This document shows, one piece after another, positions 19,327 to 28,731 of a stretch of DNA of 41,571 nt. The position numbers and the translations under genes are program-made. Below the pieces are notes generated by a model that did no database searches, had not been told where the DNA came from, and saw only the letters and a list, made by a program, of their open reading frames with translations. Position 1 is the stretch's first letter. The number at the start of each line of letters is the position of its first letter. The DNA is from Nemertoderma westbladi (Eukaryota; Xenacoelomorpha; Nemertodermatida; Nemertodermatidae): assembly GCA_032718475.1 (NCBI GenBank), contig JAUCBJ010000810.1, positions 1-41,571 of the forward strand. Reading direction: 5' to 3'.

Positions 19327-21822
19327 TTAATAATATTCATTAAAAGGTAACCATTTCATCTCATCTCCATTGAACTTGACTATCTCTCCCACCTTTACCG
19401 CTTGACGGGCTTCGGTTCTAGCCATTTGACGCGTAAAACTTTCTTGGGCCATCATGTTATTTAATATCGAGTTATCGGTATATAAATTTCTCGGATTATG
19501 ATCAGATCTATAGGGAATATCATTATCAACAGGTCTATAATTACCCTTAATAGGGTTCACTATAGGAGTTTCTACTTCGCTAGCAGTATAGATGCGTGTA
19601 GGCTCCACACCTTGCGCATGAAATACTTCAGACCTAACAGGTTGACACATTGTTACAGGGGGTGGTGGTATACCCTTTTGTGTATTTACTAATTTATCGC
19701 GTTCTAACGTGCTACTTTGCTGCACTTCTTGCAACTCTAACCTACTCTCTCTAATTGTTCCCTTTAACTGCTGCACAGTTCCCTCCATCTCCTGGGCCTG
19801 CTGAGAGGAGCGAGAATGTTGTTCCCTCAGCTGTCCGAGCAGGAGACCCATCTCCCGTCGTCCCTCATCTACCCACTCGACCGCCGAAGCGGGAGGCACC
19901 AACGTTGTAGCGGGCAGACGAGGGACAATGGGCGACAAATCATTAATATTTCGCTCGGAGTTCAGGACATGAACATTTTCAAGGGTGGTTCTGTGGGGCA
20001 CAGGTAGCTTCGTGCTGTGCAGAGGGAATTTAGAGGTAGGTTCAGGGAGTACAGGTGTCTCTATCACCAAAGGGGTGGCTTCGAGAACAGGCCTAATTAT
20101 TTCAGGCTCATCTACTATAGTAGGGAGTCTTTCTATGTTAATATTTGGTCTGTGGGTTCTGTACTACCTAAGTTTGTGTTATTTAGTTGCCTTCTAACAG
20201 CTGGGGGCAAATCAGGCAATTTCTGATGGTGGGATATTCTTCTACGTCTGCTTAGACGAGATCTATTTCCTCCGCCTTCAGTATCGGTGGTATCGCCTTC
20301 CTCAGATGATGTATATCCCTGTCTTTTGGGAGTAGATCGACTCATCATCTGCATTTGACTAGCTGTTAACTGTTTATTTATGCAGTCTTGATTCTCCTGA
20401 ATGTTTTCCAATTCTAGTTGGGTGGTTTCTTCAGAGGTCTGCTTCTGCCACTGCCGCTGCCACTGCCGCCTTTCTTTCCGCTTCGGCCACTGCCGCCTTT
20501 CTTTCCACTTCTACCGCCTTTCTTTCCACTTCTACCGCCTTTCTTTCCATTTCTACCGCCTTTCTTTCCGCTTCTACTTCTGCCGCTGCCGCTGCCGCGT
20601 TTCTTTCCGCTTCTGCCGCTGCCACTGCTGCTGCCACTGCCGCTGTCTTTCTGTCTGCTATACGTTTTTTCTTTACTTGTTCTTCTTGGACCCTAGTGAT
20701 GCGGATGCTTTCATTGAATTTAGCTTGGTTCGCAGCTAACCTATCCACATCGATTGCGTCCAACACAAGCTTGGCTCCTTCACTATTAGGGCTAAGTCCA
20801 TCTAGCCTTCTCCTCAACTCTTCATCACCTACAAAACGTTGATAGTCTGACAGATAGAGGTCAATGGCATCCCTCTTATGCGGTTTCTCTGCTGTCGCTT
20901 CACTTTCCACTTGGGAAAAAGTAGCGTCTGTTGATTCTCCATGGGTTGAGCGCTCATCCAGCTGGGCTTTCCACTGAGCCGTTCCTTGAACCCGGAGACT
21001 CACCCGTTGAAACCAAGTCTTTACGGCAACTTGCAACGACGTGTCTTGTCTTCTTTTAGAAACCTCCCCAAAGGCCGATAAGATTAGCCTGATTCGTAGA
21101 ATTCTTTCTCTAACTTGATAAAGCAGCTGTCCCTGCTCTTGAGGTCCTTGGGGTTGTTGAAACAGTTGTTCTTCTAATCGCTCCATGGAGCTGAAGAATC
21201 CCTGTACTTATCCGGCTGCGGACCTCTTCCACACAGCTGGATCGATGATTTCCTTGGTTACTCCCATCCTGTGTATGTCTTCCCAGGCAGCTTCTGATAA
21301 ATCAAACGGGAGTCCGGGTCCGGGGAAGTTCCATTGCGACTCGACAATAGACTTCAGTTCTTCCCTTGTGTATCCCGCATAACTATCTTTAGTCGATCGC
21401 TTATTTCTCACCCAATCGATCTGGTGTTCTTCCACCGCAATCAATAACCTAGTGAGTATGGCTGCAGGAAGGATGAGAAGGGGATCCGAATAAACCGCAT
21501 CCGTCATCTTTGCTCCGCGCTCGGGTGTCAGCTCTACAGTATCCTCACTACTGGAGCTGTCGGGCCGTTGAGAAACAAGTTCTTGGCTCGCGGGTTGTTG
21601 CTGTTCCGCTGCTTCTTGGTCCCGCTTGACCTGAGCTCGAGTGCCTATGATAGACCTACGATGTTGGACTAGCCTAGGGTCTGATATTACTACGGGAGGG
21701 ATGATCTTTCTTACAGTAGGAGGTGAGTTGAACTTCGGTCCTACACGTTCCACACTCCTGTCTGGGTCACATATGGTTGTATCTAGGAGACTGTCTGACA
21801 GGGTTTGCTTTATGTCAGACAT
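19327..21822 (-). pseudogene. BEL Gag N-terminal half, with unusually long coiled-coil extension
   Basis: Starts at ATG 21822 (MSDIKQTLSDSLLDTT). The frame is interrupted by TAA at 21208-21210, shifts near 20430, shifts back near 20140 and stops at TAA 19327-19329 inside the start of the DUF1759-like region (VKVGEIVKFNGDEMKWLPFNEYY). Between lie a charged N-terminal domain, a helical part ending in Ala/Glu/Lys repeats (AVEVERKAVEVERKAA, about 20431-20620), an acidic/Arg-rich linker and a Gln/Glu-rich coiled coil (about 19690-19860). About 830 residues precede the DUF1759-like domain, far longer than usual. The Ala-codon repeat is a likely source of the frameshift at 20430. Confidence 0.8.
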
Positions 21823-22795
21823 GTTGGTTTGTACAGTTGAATGCCTACTGCTATATTACAGTTTAAGCAAGTCTAGTAATTCAGTATCACCGTTAGCCTA
21901 GTAATTAATTACCGATACTGCTACTCAGTGTAGCGTAATATATATATAATATATTAGAATACCGGTATGCTTATAGTATATATATAAGTATTGTCACAGA
22001 CTAGATTTGTCACATAATACCGGTATGTAATTTCAGCACAAGTATATATAAATATATAATAGGCCTATCGTGAATACCGGTATGCAGCTTACACCTATAG
22101 TATATATAAGTATAATTATTAACTAGAATAAATTACAGAATACCGGTATAATTTCAGCCTAAATTTATAAATATATAATAGGCCTATCGTGAATACCGGT
22201 ATACAGCTTACACTTATAATGTATATATATAAGTATAATTACAGACTAGAATTAATTACAGAATACCGGTATAATTTTAGCCTAAATTTATAAATATATA
22301 ATAGGCCTATCGTGAATACCGGTATACAGCTTACACTTATAATGTATATATATAAGTATAATTACAGACTAGAATTAATTACAGAATACCGGTATAATTT
22401 CAGCCTAAAATTTATAGAAATAAATATAATAAGCCTATGGTAAATACCGGTATGTCAATTATTTTAAATAATTGAATTTCTGAATTTTTAGGGGTTACTT
22501 GGTCACTTTACTTACTTTATTACCGTTATTTGAACCAGTAGTCCAACTGATATTTAGACCTAATTGATGGATGGCAGGCCTACTATTTATAAATCGTTTG
22601 AGTTGATTTATAATATATATACCCGTTAAAATGGGTTTTGTCAATATTTGAAATAAATGTTATTATTTCTGGGGGGAGTCACTACACAGAAGCTGTGCGC
22701 TCTCAGTGAAGTGTTACTTGTTGGACACTAAAACAAATAATTCTAATTTACCTAAGTTACTTAATACTACAAATTACGTACAATTCTGGGTGAGA
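21823..22795. other. Spacer upstream of BEL gag
   Basis: Non-coding. Holds the four-copy 120-bp tandem repeat (separate entry) and about 340 bp of AT-rich sequence (22457-22795) with no supported feature. An HGGGGGGAG-like purine run at about 22670 lies on the plus strand. Confidence 0.5.
21954..22456. repeat. Tandem repeat, about 4 copies of 115-127 bp
   Basis: Units begin GAATACCGGTAT at about 21957, 22071, 22190 and 22313, each with a second ACCGGTAT half-way and ending ATAGGCCTATCGT. The third and fourth units are almost identical, the first is the most diverged. It lies between the RLE retrotransposon's 3' end and gag, where a leader or promoter would be. Confidence 0.9.
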
Positions 22796-22981
22796 TTTTT
22801 TTTTTTTTAACTCTTTAAGTCTCATTTATTCACATAGATAATAAAACGTTAATGTTAAACAATACCCACCACCAGCCGACGTTACTAGGCAACCAATATA
22901 AGAGGGAAATTTAAAATGAAATCCTTTGCCCGCCCCCAACACAGAAACAGTCTCTATGGTGTATGGAGCATACTACTGTAT

Positions 22982-25900
22982 TTACCCCACCCTACCGAAC
23001 TGCGCCAACACCCCAGGGTCTGAGTCCGCGTTAGCCAACCGGATCGATGAGTCGGTGACTGCCTCCCGCACCGGTCGCCTAGCAGCCGAACGGTACCCGC
23101 GTAAACACATTAATGACGACCTGAGGAGGGAGAAACTGATTTGCCGACGTACCCATGAGACGCACTCCGGATAGGGAACCTGCCGTTTGTCGGACAACTT
23201 CACCGCCAGTCGTTTGACAAACTGATGGGCAGCTGGTGCCATTCCGCCGAAAGCAGAGAAAATTAAGGGAGTGAAGGTGGAGTGTTCCACCTTGCGTAAT
23301 CTCTCCTCGTATTTCCGGCACTTCCTCGCCTCGTGGTGGAGATGGGCGGCGTCAATCGACATCGCCGCATTGGTGTCCGCCAGCGGGTTGAACACCGACA
23401 CGTCGATAAACATTTTCTGATAACGATTGCCCCAGAATCTGCTCACCGACACGTCGAGCCGCGCCAGCTGGTCCGTCGAGGTGGAACGGAGGGAGAAGGA
23501 CTCCCCCGTTAGTGGCTGGAGCATCAGTTCGACTGCCACACTGTGGGCCACCTCGGTTAGGGTGTTGGCGACGAAATCGCGGATCTCGTTGTGTCTTATG
23601 GAGGGGAAACCTCCAGTGGGACACGACAGAACGTGGGTTGCAGAAAATCGGGACCCACAAACACAACGAGATGGTAGGTTCTTCGGCGACCAACCGTAAC
23701 GGAGACAAACAGCATCCCTAAACTCTCCTTTGGACAGGTGAGTGTCGTGCAGGGTGAGTGGTTTGGTGTTTAACCACGCAGACGCACCTTTTTCAGTAGT
23801 TAGTATAACCAAATTATGTTGGTCAGAACTTAATTGGTCGTAAACCTCCTCCTTTTTAGCTTTCGCTACAACTGATGAAGAGGTGGCTACTAACTTGACT
23901 ATGTGTGTCTGCTCCTCTCTCACCACTGCCATAGACTCACCTTCCAAGGAGGCAAATGGTTCGCAAATCCTCCGGGAATATTCGTACTGGGGCTGTAGAT
24001 CAGCTGGTACGGGGATCCCTAGCCCACCATTGCGAACCGGGAGCGACATCAGTTGCCGTTCTACCGGTGTTATTGCTGGGCGGTCAAATATCCGGCACAG
24101 ACACCTCCCTACGGACTCCTCCAGACCACCAAATCTGTCAGTGGCTCCAGGGACAACGCGCGCCAGAAACCGCCACCGACAGGACAGACCGAATGCCAGT
24201 CCGGCATATGCGCAATGTGGATCAACAGCGGCGATGGTAGCGAGTCGTTCCACGTCTGCGGCGAACTCCTCGACTTTTTGTTCGATGAAGTTGTTACGGA
24301 ACTCCTCGGTGCCGATAACACCTCCCAGGAGTTTGTTTCCAACCGAGTTGACTGTAAAATTGGTGTCCGCGAACATTATCTTTGCTTCCTGGAGTTTTTC
24401 CGGTTTTACAACAAGGGAGCATTTTGTCGGGTAGTAACCGTAGAGAGGCCCCCTAGCAGAAACAATATCCCAGAACTTCCGGAGTTCGACAAGTTTGCCT
24501 GCCGCATTGCCGTCATCTGCGTACCATTTCTGTACGATGCTACAGCCATGACTCAGTTCCAATAGTAAAGGGATCAGCCCGCAGCCAAACATCGGCATTG
24601 CTACCGGATCACCCTGAGTCGACCCTTCCTCGGAGAACAGAGACTCTCCACCGACGAATAAACACGACGGCTGGTCATAACAATTCGCCACGATTGTATA
24701 GAGTGCCGGGCAGACCTGCCGGATGTTATGCAGCGCCGCCTGCCGGTTCAGCGAATTGAAGGCATTGGTAGCATCGATCTGTAGAACTGCATCACAGTCG
24801 GCGGTGGTGAAGGCATCGTTTAGGGTGTGGATGGCGGATTCAATACCCGATTTCTGCCCCAAACACATCTGAACCGAGCCACCCACCTCCTGCAGATCTT
24901 CTCGGATGCAAGTCATTGCAGCTTTCCCGACTACCCTGCGGAGGACCTCGCCTATTCCTATGGGACGGACGCCAGGGTTTTTATCCAGAGCAAGTAATCG
25001 GGCAGACACGAACGAGGATAAAGTTCCTGATGGCAGGACTGTCTGCGACACGAGTTTACCCAAGTCGGCAATTCGATCACAGAGATCCGTTGACTGGTTC
25101 CGGAACTTCGTTAGCAGGTGTTTCCATCCCTGTACGTCCAAACCCGAGGGACCCGCAGCATTTCCCCGCATTCGTAGAAGACTGGACAGTATGAGCTGTC
25201 CATTTAAACGTTCATATACGATGCTGTGGAACTCCGGTGCTCCCTCAAACTTGTCCAAGAGAATCGACTTATCGGCGGGTTTAGCAACCGGGTGTTTCTC
25301 CCGCAATACATCATGCACCACCTTAGTGTTCCCAACTTTGTCAATGAAGGTGTCGTCCAACTTCAGCGGTTTCCCACGATTTAAGTCACTCAGACACCGC
25401 GTTGCCGCAGAAACGTTTCCAGTCAACATATGACACACAAACGTTTTCTGCAATGCGATGTTCTGCGATTCTCCCCGAAAACATTGTTTAGGGAGGTGGG
25501 ACTGGATCGCCCTTGCTTCAACCAAGAGTTCGTTGAAATTGGCCTGTTTCCAACTTCGTAACCGGCGTTCTAGAACACTCCTGTGAGTTCCCGTTGTAGA
25601 GGTGCGGCTGGGTTTTTGCAGCAACAGAGACGGTGCGACAAACAACGCCGTAAGCGCGAGCGGTTGAAGTACGCTACCAGTAGTAACCAGCTCGATGAGG
25701 TGCGATAACCCAGCAACGAAATCGCGTTCAACTGCCCCCTGGGGAAGAAGGAACAGGTTGGGTCGCCAGTGAACTACAATATCGTACGCGTTGTTTATAG
25801 CCTCCTTTAACTGCTCAATAGATATCCGGATGCTGCCCCAAGGGACGAGGTGAGCCGAGGATTTGGAAACAGTGGGCTGTGTACCAGGGGGACCAGTAAC

Positions 25901-26002
25901 AGAAGGACCCGTGACTGAGGGACCCACGACTGAAGGACCCGTGACTAAAGGACCCATGACTGAAAGACCCTTTACTGGTGGACCCGTGACGGAAGGACCC
26001 AT
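22982..26002 (-). CDS. RT with C-terminal CCHC knuckle and restriction-like endonuclease
   Basis: Intact reading frame of about 1006 aa from the first in-frame ATG (26002); the frame is open about 20 codons further up without an ATG. Numbered from 26020: residues 1-50 are GPSVT-type pentapeptide repeats; about 290-540 are RT with AGPSGLDVQGWKHLL, LQIDATNAF (413-421), STQGDP (467-472) and YADD (500-503); a CCHC knuckle C786, C788, H796, C800; then RHNEIRD (809-815), RLDVSV with D856 and IDVSVFNP with D873. These are the order and motifs of the RLE at the C-terminus of early-branching LINEs such as R2, R4 and NeSL. Unlike R2 there is no N-terminal zinc-finger array. All RT catalytic residues are present. 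Confidence 0.88.
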   Translation of the reverse strand: MGPSVTGPPVKGLSVMGPLVTGPSVVGPSVTGPSVTGPPGTQPTVSKSSAHLVPWGSIRISIEQLKEAINNAYDIVVHWRPNLFLLPQGAVERDFVAGLSHLIELVTTGSVLQPLALTALFVAPSLLLQKPSRTSTTGTHRSVLERRLRSWKQANFNELLVEARAIQSHLPKQCFRGESQNIALQKTFVCHMLTGNVSAATRCLSDLNRGKPLKLDDTFIDKVGNTKVVHDVLREKHPVAKPADKSILLDKFEGAPEFHSIVYERLNGQLILSSLLRMRGNAAGPSGLDVQGWKHLLTKFRNQSTDLCDRIADLGKLVSQTVLPSGTLSSFVSARLLALDKNPGVRPIGIGEVLRRVVGKAAMTCIREDLQEVGGSVQMCLGQKSGIESAIHTLNDAFTTADCDAVLQIDATNAFNSLNRQAALHNIRQVCPALYTIVANCYDQPSCLFVGGESLFSEEGSTQGDPVAMPMFGCGLIPLLLELSHGCSIVQKWYADDGNAAGKLVELRKFWDIVSARGPLYGYYPTKCSLVVKPEKLQEAKIMFADTNFTVNSVGNKLLGGVIGTEEFRNNFIEQKVEEFAADVERLATIAAVDPHCAYAGLAFGLSCRWRFLARVVPGATDRFGGLEESVGRCLCRIFDRPAITPVERQLMSLPVRNGGLGIPVPADLQPQYEYSRRICEPFASLEGESMAVVREEQTHIVKLVATSSSVVAKAKKEEVYDQLSSDQHNLVILTTEKGASAWLNTKPLTLHDTHLSKGEFRDAVCLRYGWSPKNLPSRCVCGSRFSATHVLSCPTGGFPSIRHNEIRDFVANTLTEVAHSVAVELMLQPLTGESFSLRSTSTDQLARLDVSVSRFWGNRYQKMFIDVSVFNPLADTNAAMSIDAAHLHHEARKCRKYEERLRKVEHSTFTPLIFSAFGGMAPAAHQFVKRLAVKLSDKRQVPYPECVSWVRRQISFSLLRSSLMCLRGYRSAARRPVREAVTDSSIRLANADSDPGVLAQFGRVG

Positions 26003-26054
26003 GACTGAAGGACCGGTCACTGAAGGACCCGTGACAGAAGGACATGTGACAGAA
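25891..26054. repeat. 15-bp coding minisatellite (GGACCCGTGACTGAA)
   Basis: About eleven 15-bp units such as GACCCGTGACTGAAG, in frame with the RLE-RT ORF on the minus strand, encoding (T/M)GPSV pentapeptides. Because the unit is 5 codons, gain or loss keeps the frame. It also opens frames in other phases, which are not genes. Confidence 0.9.
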
Positions 26055-26057
26055 TTA

Positions 26058-27475
26058 ATGCCCCGGTAATTTTACAAGAAGTCTACAAACCAGCCTAACA
26101 AAGGGTTAGAATATCTGGTTATTACAACGGACAGGGTACTACGGTATTTGAAAATAATAAGTAGTAGTAAATATACTGCGTTGTCCAGATAGGAAAATAC
26201 CACCGTCTGACGACTTATAGCCGTATTGCTATAAGTACTAGGTTATGTATCACGGAGTGTTCCTACCTAGAAGTTAATTACCGCGGTCTACCAGAACCAA
26301 CGTGCCTATTAACCACTTTACAACACAAATATACTGCATACACACTAATCACCTTCGGAAAGTACTGTACACTAAACCCTAAATTAGGTACAAGTACTTA
26401 TACAACAAATAATCAGTAGTTAAAAATACTTGAACAGCTAAAAGAACCATGGTATCTGCTGGAGTGACCGGGGCACAAAATCACCAGTCTTTACCTACGC
26501 CAAGCAGCCCTGATGTAGTACTGGGGTTAGTTTAACTATAACGGTATATATAACAAGCACAATTACTGTAGGAATAAACTTGGGGATATGAATGTTGCGA
26601 ATAATCGCATAAACTCTGAATAATAAATATTACGCTATGCGTACAGACTACTCAAACAAAATGCAGACCAAATACTGACAGACTACTATCAAGCCTAAAC
26701 AAACTACGGTATATGCAGACTCCGAAATGGTTAGTTAGTATGCGTTCTAACCGAGTAGTACGACTTATTCTTTCGAGGGGGTTTACCTCACAGCTCTGGA
26801 AGCCCCTACGTTCCCAACTGGCACTTTATCGGACATACACTCTACACACACCAAAATCTCCTCAGACCTAACAACAGCCAGACAAAATCCAGCCTACAAA
26901 TTATCTAAATAAGAAATATTACGCTACCCGTACAGACTACACAAACAAAGTATAGACCAAACGCTGGCAGACTAGTATCAAGCCTAAATACACTACAGTA
27001 TATGCAGACTCCGAAATGGTTAGTTAGTATGCATTCTAACCGAGTAGTACGACTTATTCTTTCGAGGGGGTTCACCTCACAGCACTGGCAGCCCCTACTT
27101 TCCTAACTAGTACTTTTTCGGACATACGCTCTACACACACTACAGTCTCTTCAGACTTAACAACAGTCAGACAACAGTCCAGCCTACAAATTATCTGTAC
27201 AATCTGAGCAGGCTTACACGCCTTCTGCTCAATATTGGCCTACAAACAAATAAAACTGACAGAAATAAGTAAAATCTCAATAAAAAACCAGGGCGGCCGT
27301 CCCTGATTAATTATTAAGGCCTACCGGTATATAATTATCAAATTCGAATAATACTGCTGTACATGTACTGCTGTAGGTACCGGTCCGGTTGGTTAGGTAG
27401 TCAGGCCTACTAGGTACCGGTTGTCCGGTACTTCAGCGTTATTGCCTACTGCAATACAGAAGCTATATCTGTTAT
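26058..27475. other. Leader region of the giant LTR element
   Basis: No coding sequence supported. It contains the 289-bp tandem duplication (separate entry) and, next to the LTR, about 265 bp rich in ACCGGT and GGCCTA palindromes. In element orientation this is the region between 5' LTR and the RLE retrotransposon. The bases after the 5' LTR (ATAACAGATATAGC on the minus strand) do not look like a standard tRNA primer-binding site. Confidence 0.5.
26631..27209. repeat. Two-copy tandem repeat, 289-bp unit
   Basis: Units 26631-26919 and 26920-27209 share long exact stretches (for example GCAGACTCCGAAATGGTTAG and CGAGTAGTACGACTTATTCT) and differ by roughly 10-15%. Non-coding. Confidence 0.9.
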
Positions 27476-28646
27476 TGTTCGCGCTTTCAGACCTTTAGCA
27501 GTTTAACCTGCCAAATTGGGATGTCTTTTAGATGATAGATCGTCTTTAGCCTATGACAAGTATTTGATACACTACATTAGCCGAAGCCAGTCTATGCGCG
27601 ATCATTCACCCGTTGGATATACCCGGGAGACTGGATTCGGAAGCCTAACCGTATTGCGGGGTAGGCCTACTGTATTATTCGACTGATCGTAATATATAAT
27701 CTCTGACAAATATTATTCACTTTCGGGAAATATTAACAGTTCCTTTAAGACGTGGCGCTCTAAATATGTAAACAGAGTTATGACTTAAACTAAACACAAC
27801 GGGATGGCTATAGATTCACGTATATGGCGCATTCTTTAGGAGATGCTTTGTTATCAGTCACAATCATACACAATACTGCACAATGCTGCACACTAATCTG
27901 CCGACCTTCACTAATTTTAGTCACATATAAAGAGAACAACAGACAATACATGTAGGGCCTATGAAATAACATTAGATTCACTTCAAACCACTTAATGTAA
28001 GTCGCAATTGTTATATGTAACCGGTCTCTCTAACCTTTAGTATATCAAGAAGATTGGGGTGTCTGATTATTTATCAGTATTCCAAATATAATATTCCATC
28101 AACAAATATAATGAATAACCGACAGTAAATAGCAGTAAAAATGCGGTGTTTGTAGTTGACAATATGATTAGTTTGTATGTTATGGTTCGTGAGTGAGATA
28201 ACAGATATACGTTCTATAATTAAGCCTACTAATGTTGGGCTAAAGACTGAAACACGGAGGTTCCAAAGCCGGTGTTCTTAGGCTGTGGACAAAATCACAT
28301 ACTGACTCAACTCCACGAGTTTCTATATACAATCTCTAACGCAGAGGCAAAAAACGCTCTGATTGGTCGACCGAACAAAGAAGGAACAGAGAACAAAGAA
28401 AAAGCTCCACGTGTACAGCATCAGCTGTTAGCCGTCGTCATGGTAGCTACACTGTTTCAAGAGGATCCGGCGTATTGCGTCATTTGAATTGCTAATTATG
28501 TCCGCTAAAGTACACATACAGAAGAAATGGCTTTTATGTCCTCTAAAACACCAGTACAGTAAGGACACGGCCTTTTATGCCTGTTAAACCAACTACAGAG
28601 TACTTTACGGGGAAAATAACCGGCTAATTCCGCAAAAGCCTTTACA
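27476..28646 (-). repeat. LTR, right copy (5' LTR in element orientation)
   Basis: 1171 bp, TGTTCGCG...CCTTTACA, paired with 8331-9499. As the 5' LTR on the minus strand it should carry the element's promoter, but I do not see an unambiguous TATA box on that strand. On the plus strand there is a CACATATAAAG word at about 27921. Confidence 0.93.
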
Positions 28647-28651
28647 CAATC
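28647..28651. repeat. Target-site duplication CAATC, right
   Basis: Matches 8326-8330 exactly and directly abuts the ACA end of the right LTR. Confidence 0.9.
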
Positions 28652-28731
28652 TCAATCTAACAGTTACAAATCTTGGGATTAGTCCAATTAAATCCCATAG
28701 TAGGCTTATCTTTAAACAAAAACCATGCTAA
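28647..28731 (+). pseudogene. 3' continuation of the disrupted Cys-rich exon
   Basis: Joining 8330 to 28652, so that CAATC is counted once, keeps the frame open for 25 codons (starting LNLTVTNLGISPIKSHS) up to TAA at 28729-28731. The GISPIK stretch is coding-like. This independently supports the element boundaries. Whether the stop is the true end or the exon instead leaves through a splice donor cannot be told from sequence alone. Confidence 0.6.

Larger units (their letters stand above)
22796..26057 (-). mobile_element. RLE-type non-LTR retrotransposon nested in the LTR element
   Basis: The minus strand carries an intact long ORF (22982-26002), then 173 bp of 3' sequence with AATAAA (complement of 22825-22830), ending in a 13-base A tract (22796-22808). 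That is the expected end of a LINE-type insertion. The 5' limit is uncertain; an in-frame TAA lies just upstream at about 26065, and the coding minisatellite occupies the 5' end. I could not find a target duplication. It has the same orientation as the BEL genes. Confidence 0.65.
8331..28646 (-). mobile_element. Giant (20.3 kb) composite BEL/Pao LTR element
   Basis: Bounded by two LTRs of about 1.17 kb and a CAATC target duplication. The only internal gag-pol is BEL/Pao on the minus strand, so 27476-28646 is taken as the 5' LTR. Reading minus, the base run just before the 3' LTR is CTGGGAGCGG, a plausible polypurine tract. No primer-binding site starting TGG is evident after the 5' LTR. The 18-kb interior is about three times that of a normal BEL element; the extra length is an RLE-type retrotransposon, tandem-repeat spacers, a Ty3/gypsy relic and an unrecognised gene between pol and the 3' LTR. 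The roughly 14 differences between LTRs imply a fairly recent insertion. Confidence 0.85.

Noticed and set aside
20401-20739. Plus-strand frames rich in Pro/Leu or Cys/Arg/Phe
   Set aside because: Antisense of the Ala/Glu/Lys repeat in Gag.
23883-25433. Plus-strand frames of 90-183 codons
   Set aside because: Antisense of the intact RLE-RT ORF.
8331-28646. Plain segmental duplication of the 1.17-kb sequence
   Set aside because: TG...CA termini, 5-bp target duplication and resumption of the interrupted reading frame are specific to LTR integration.
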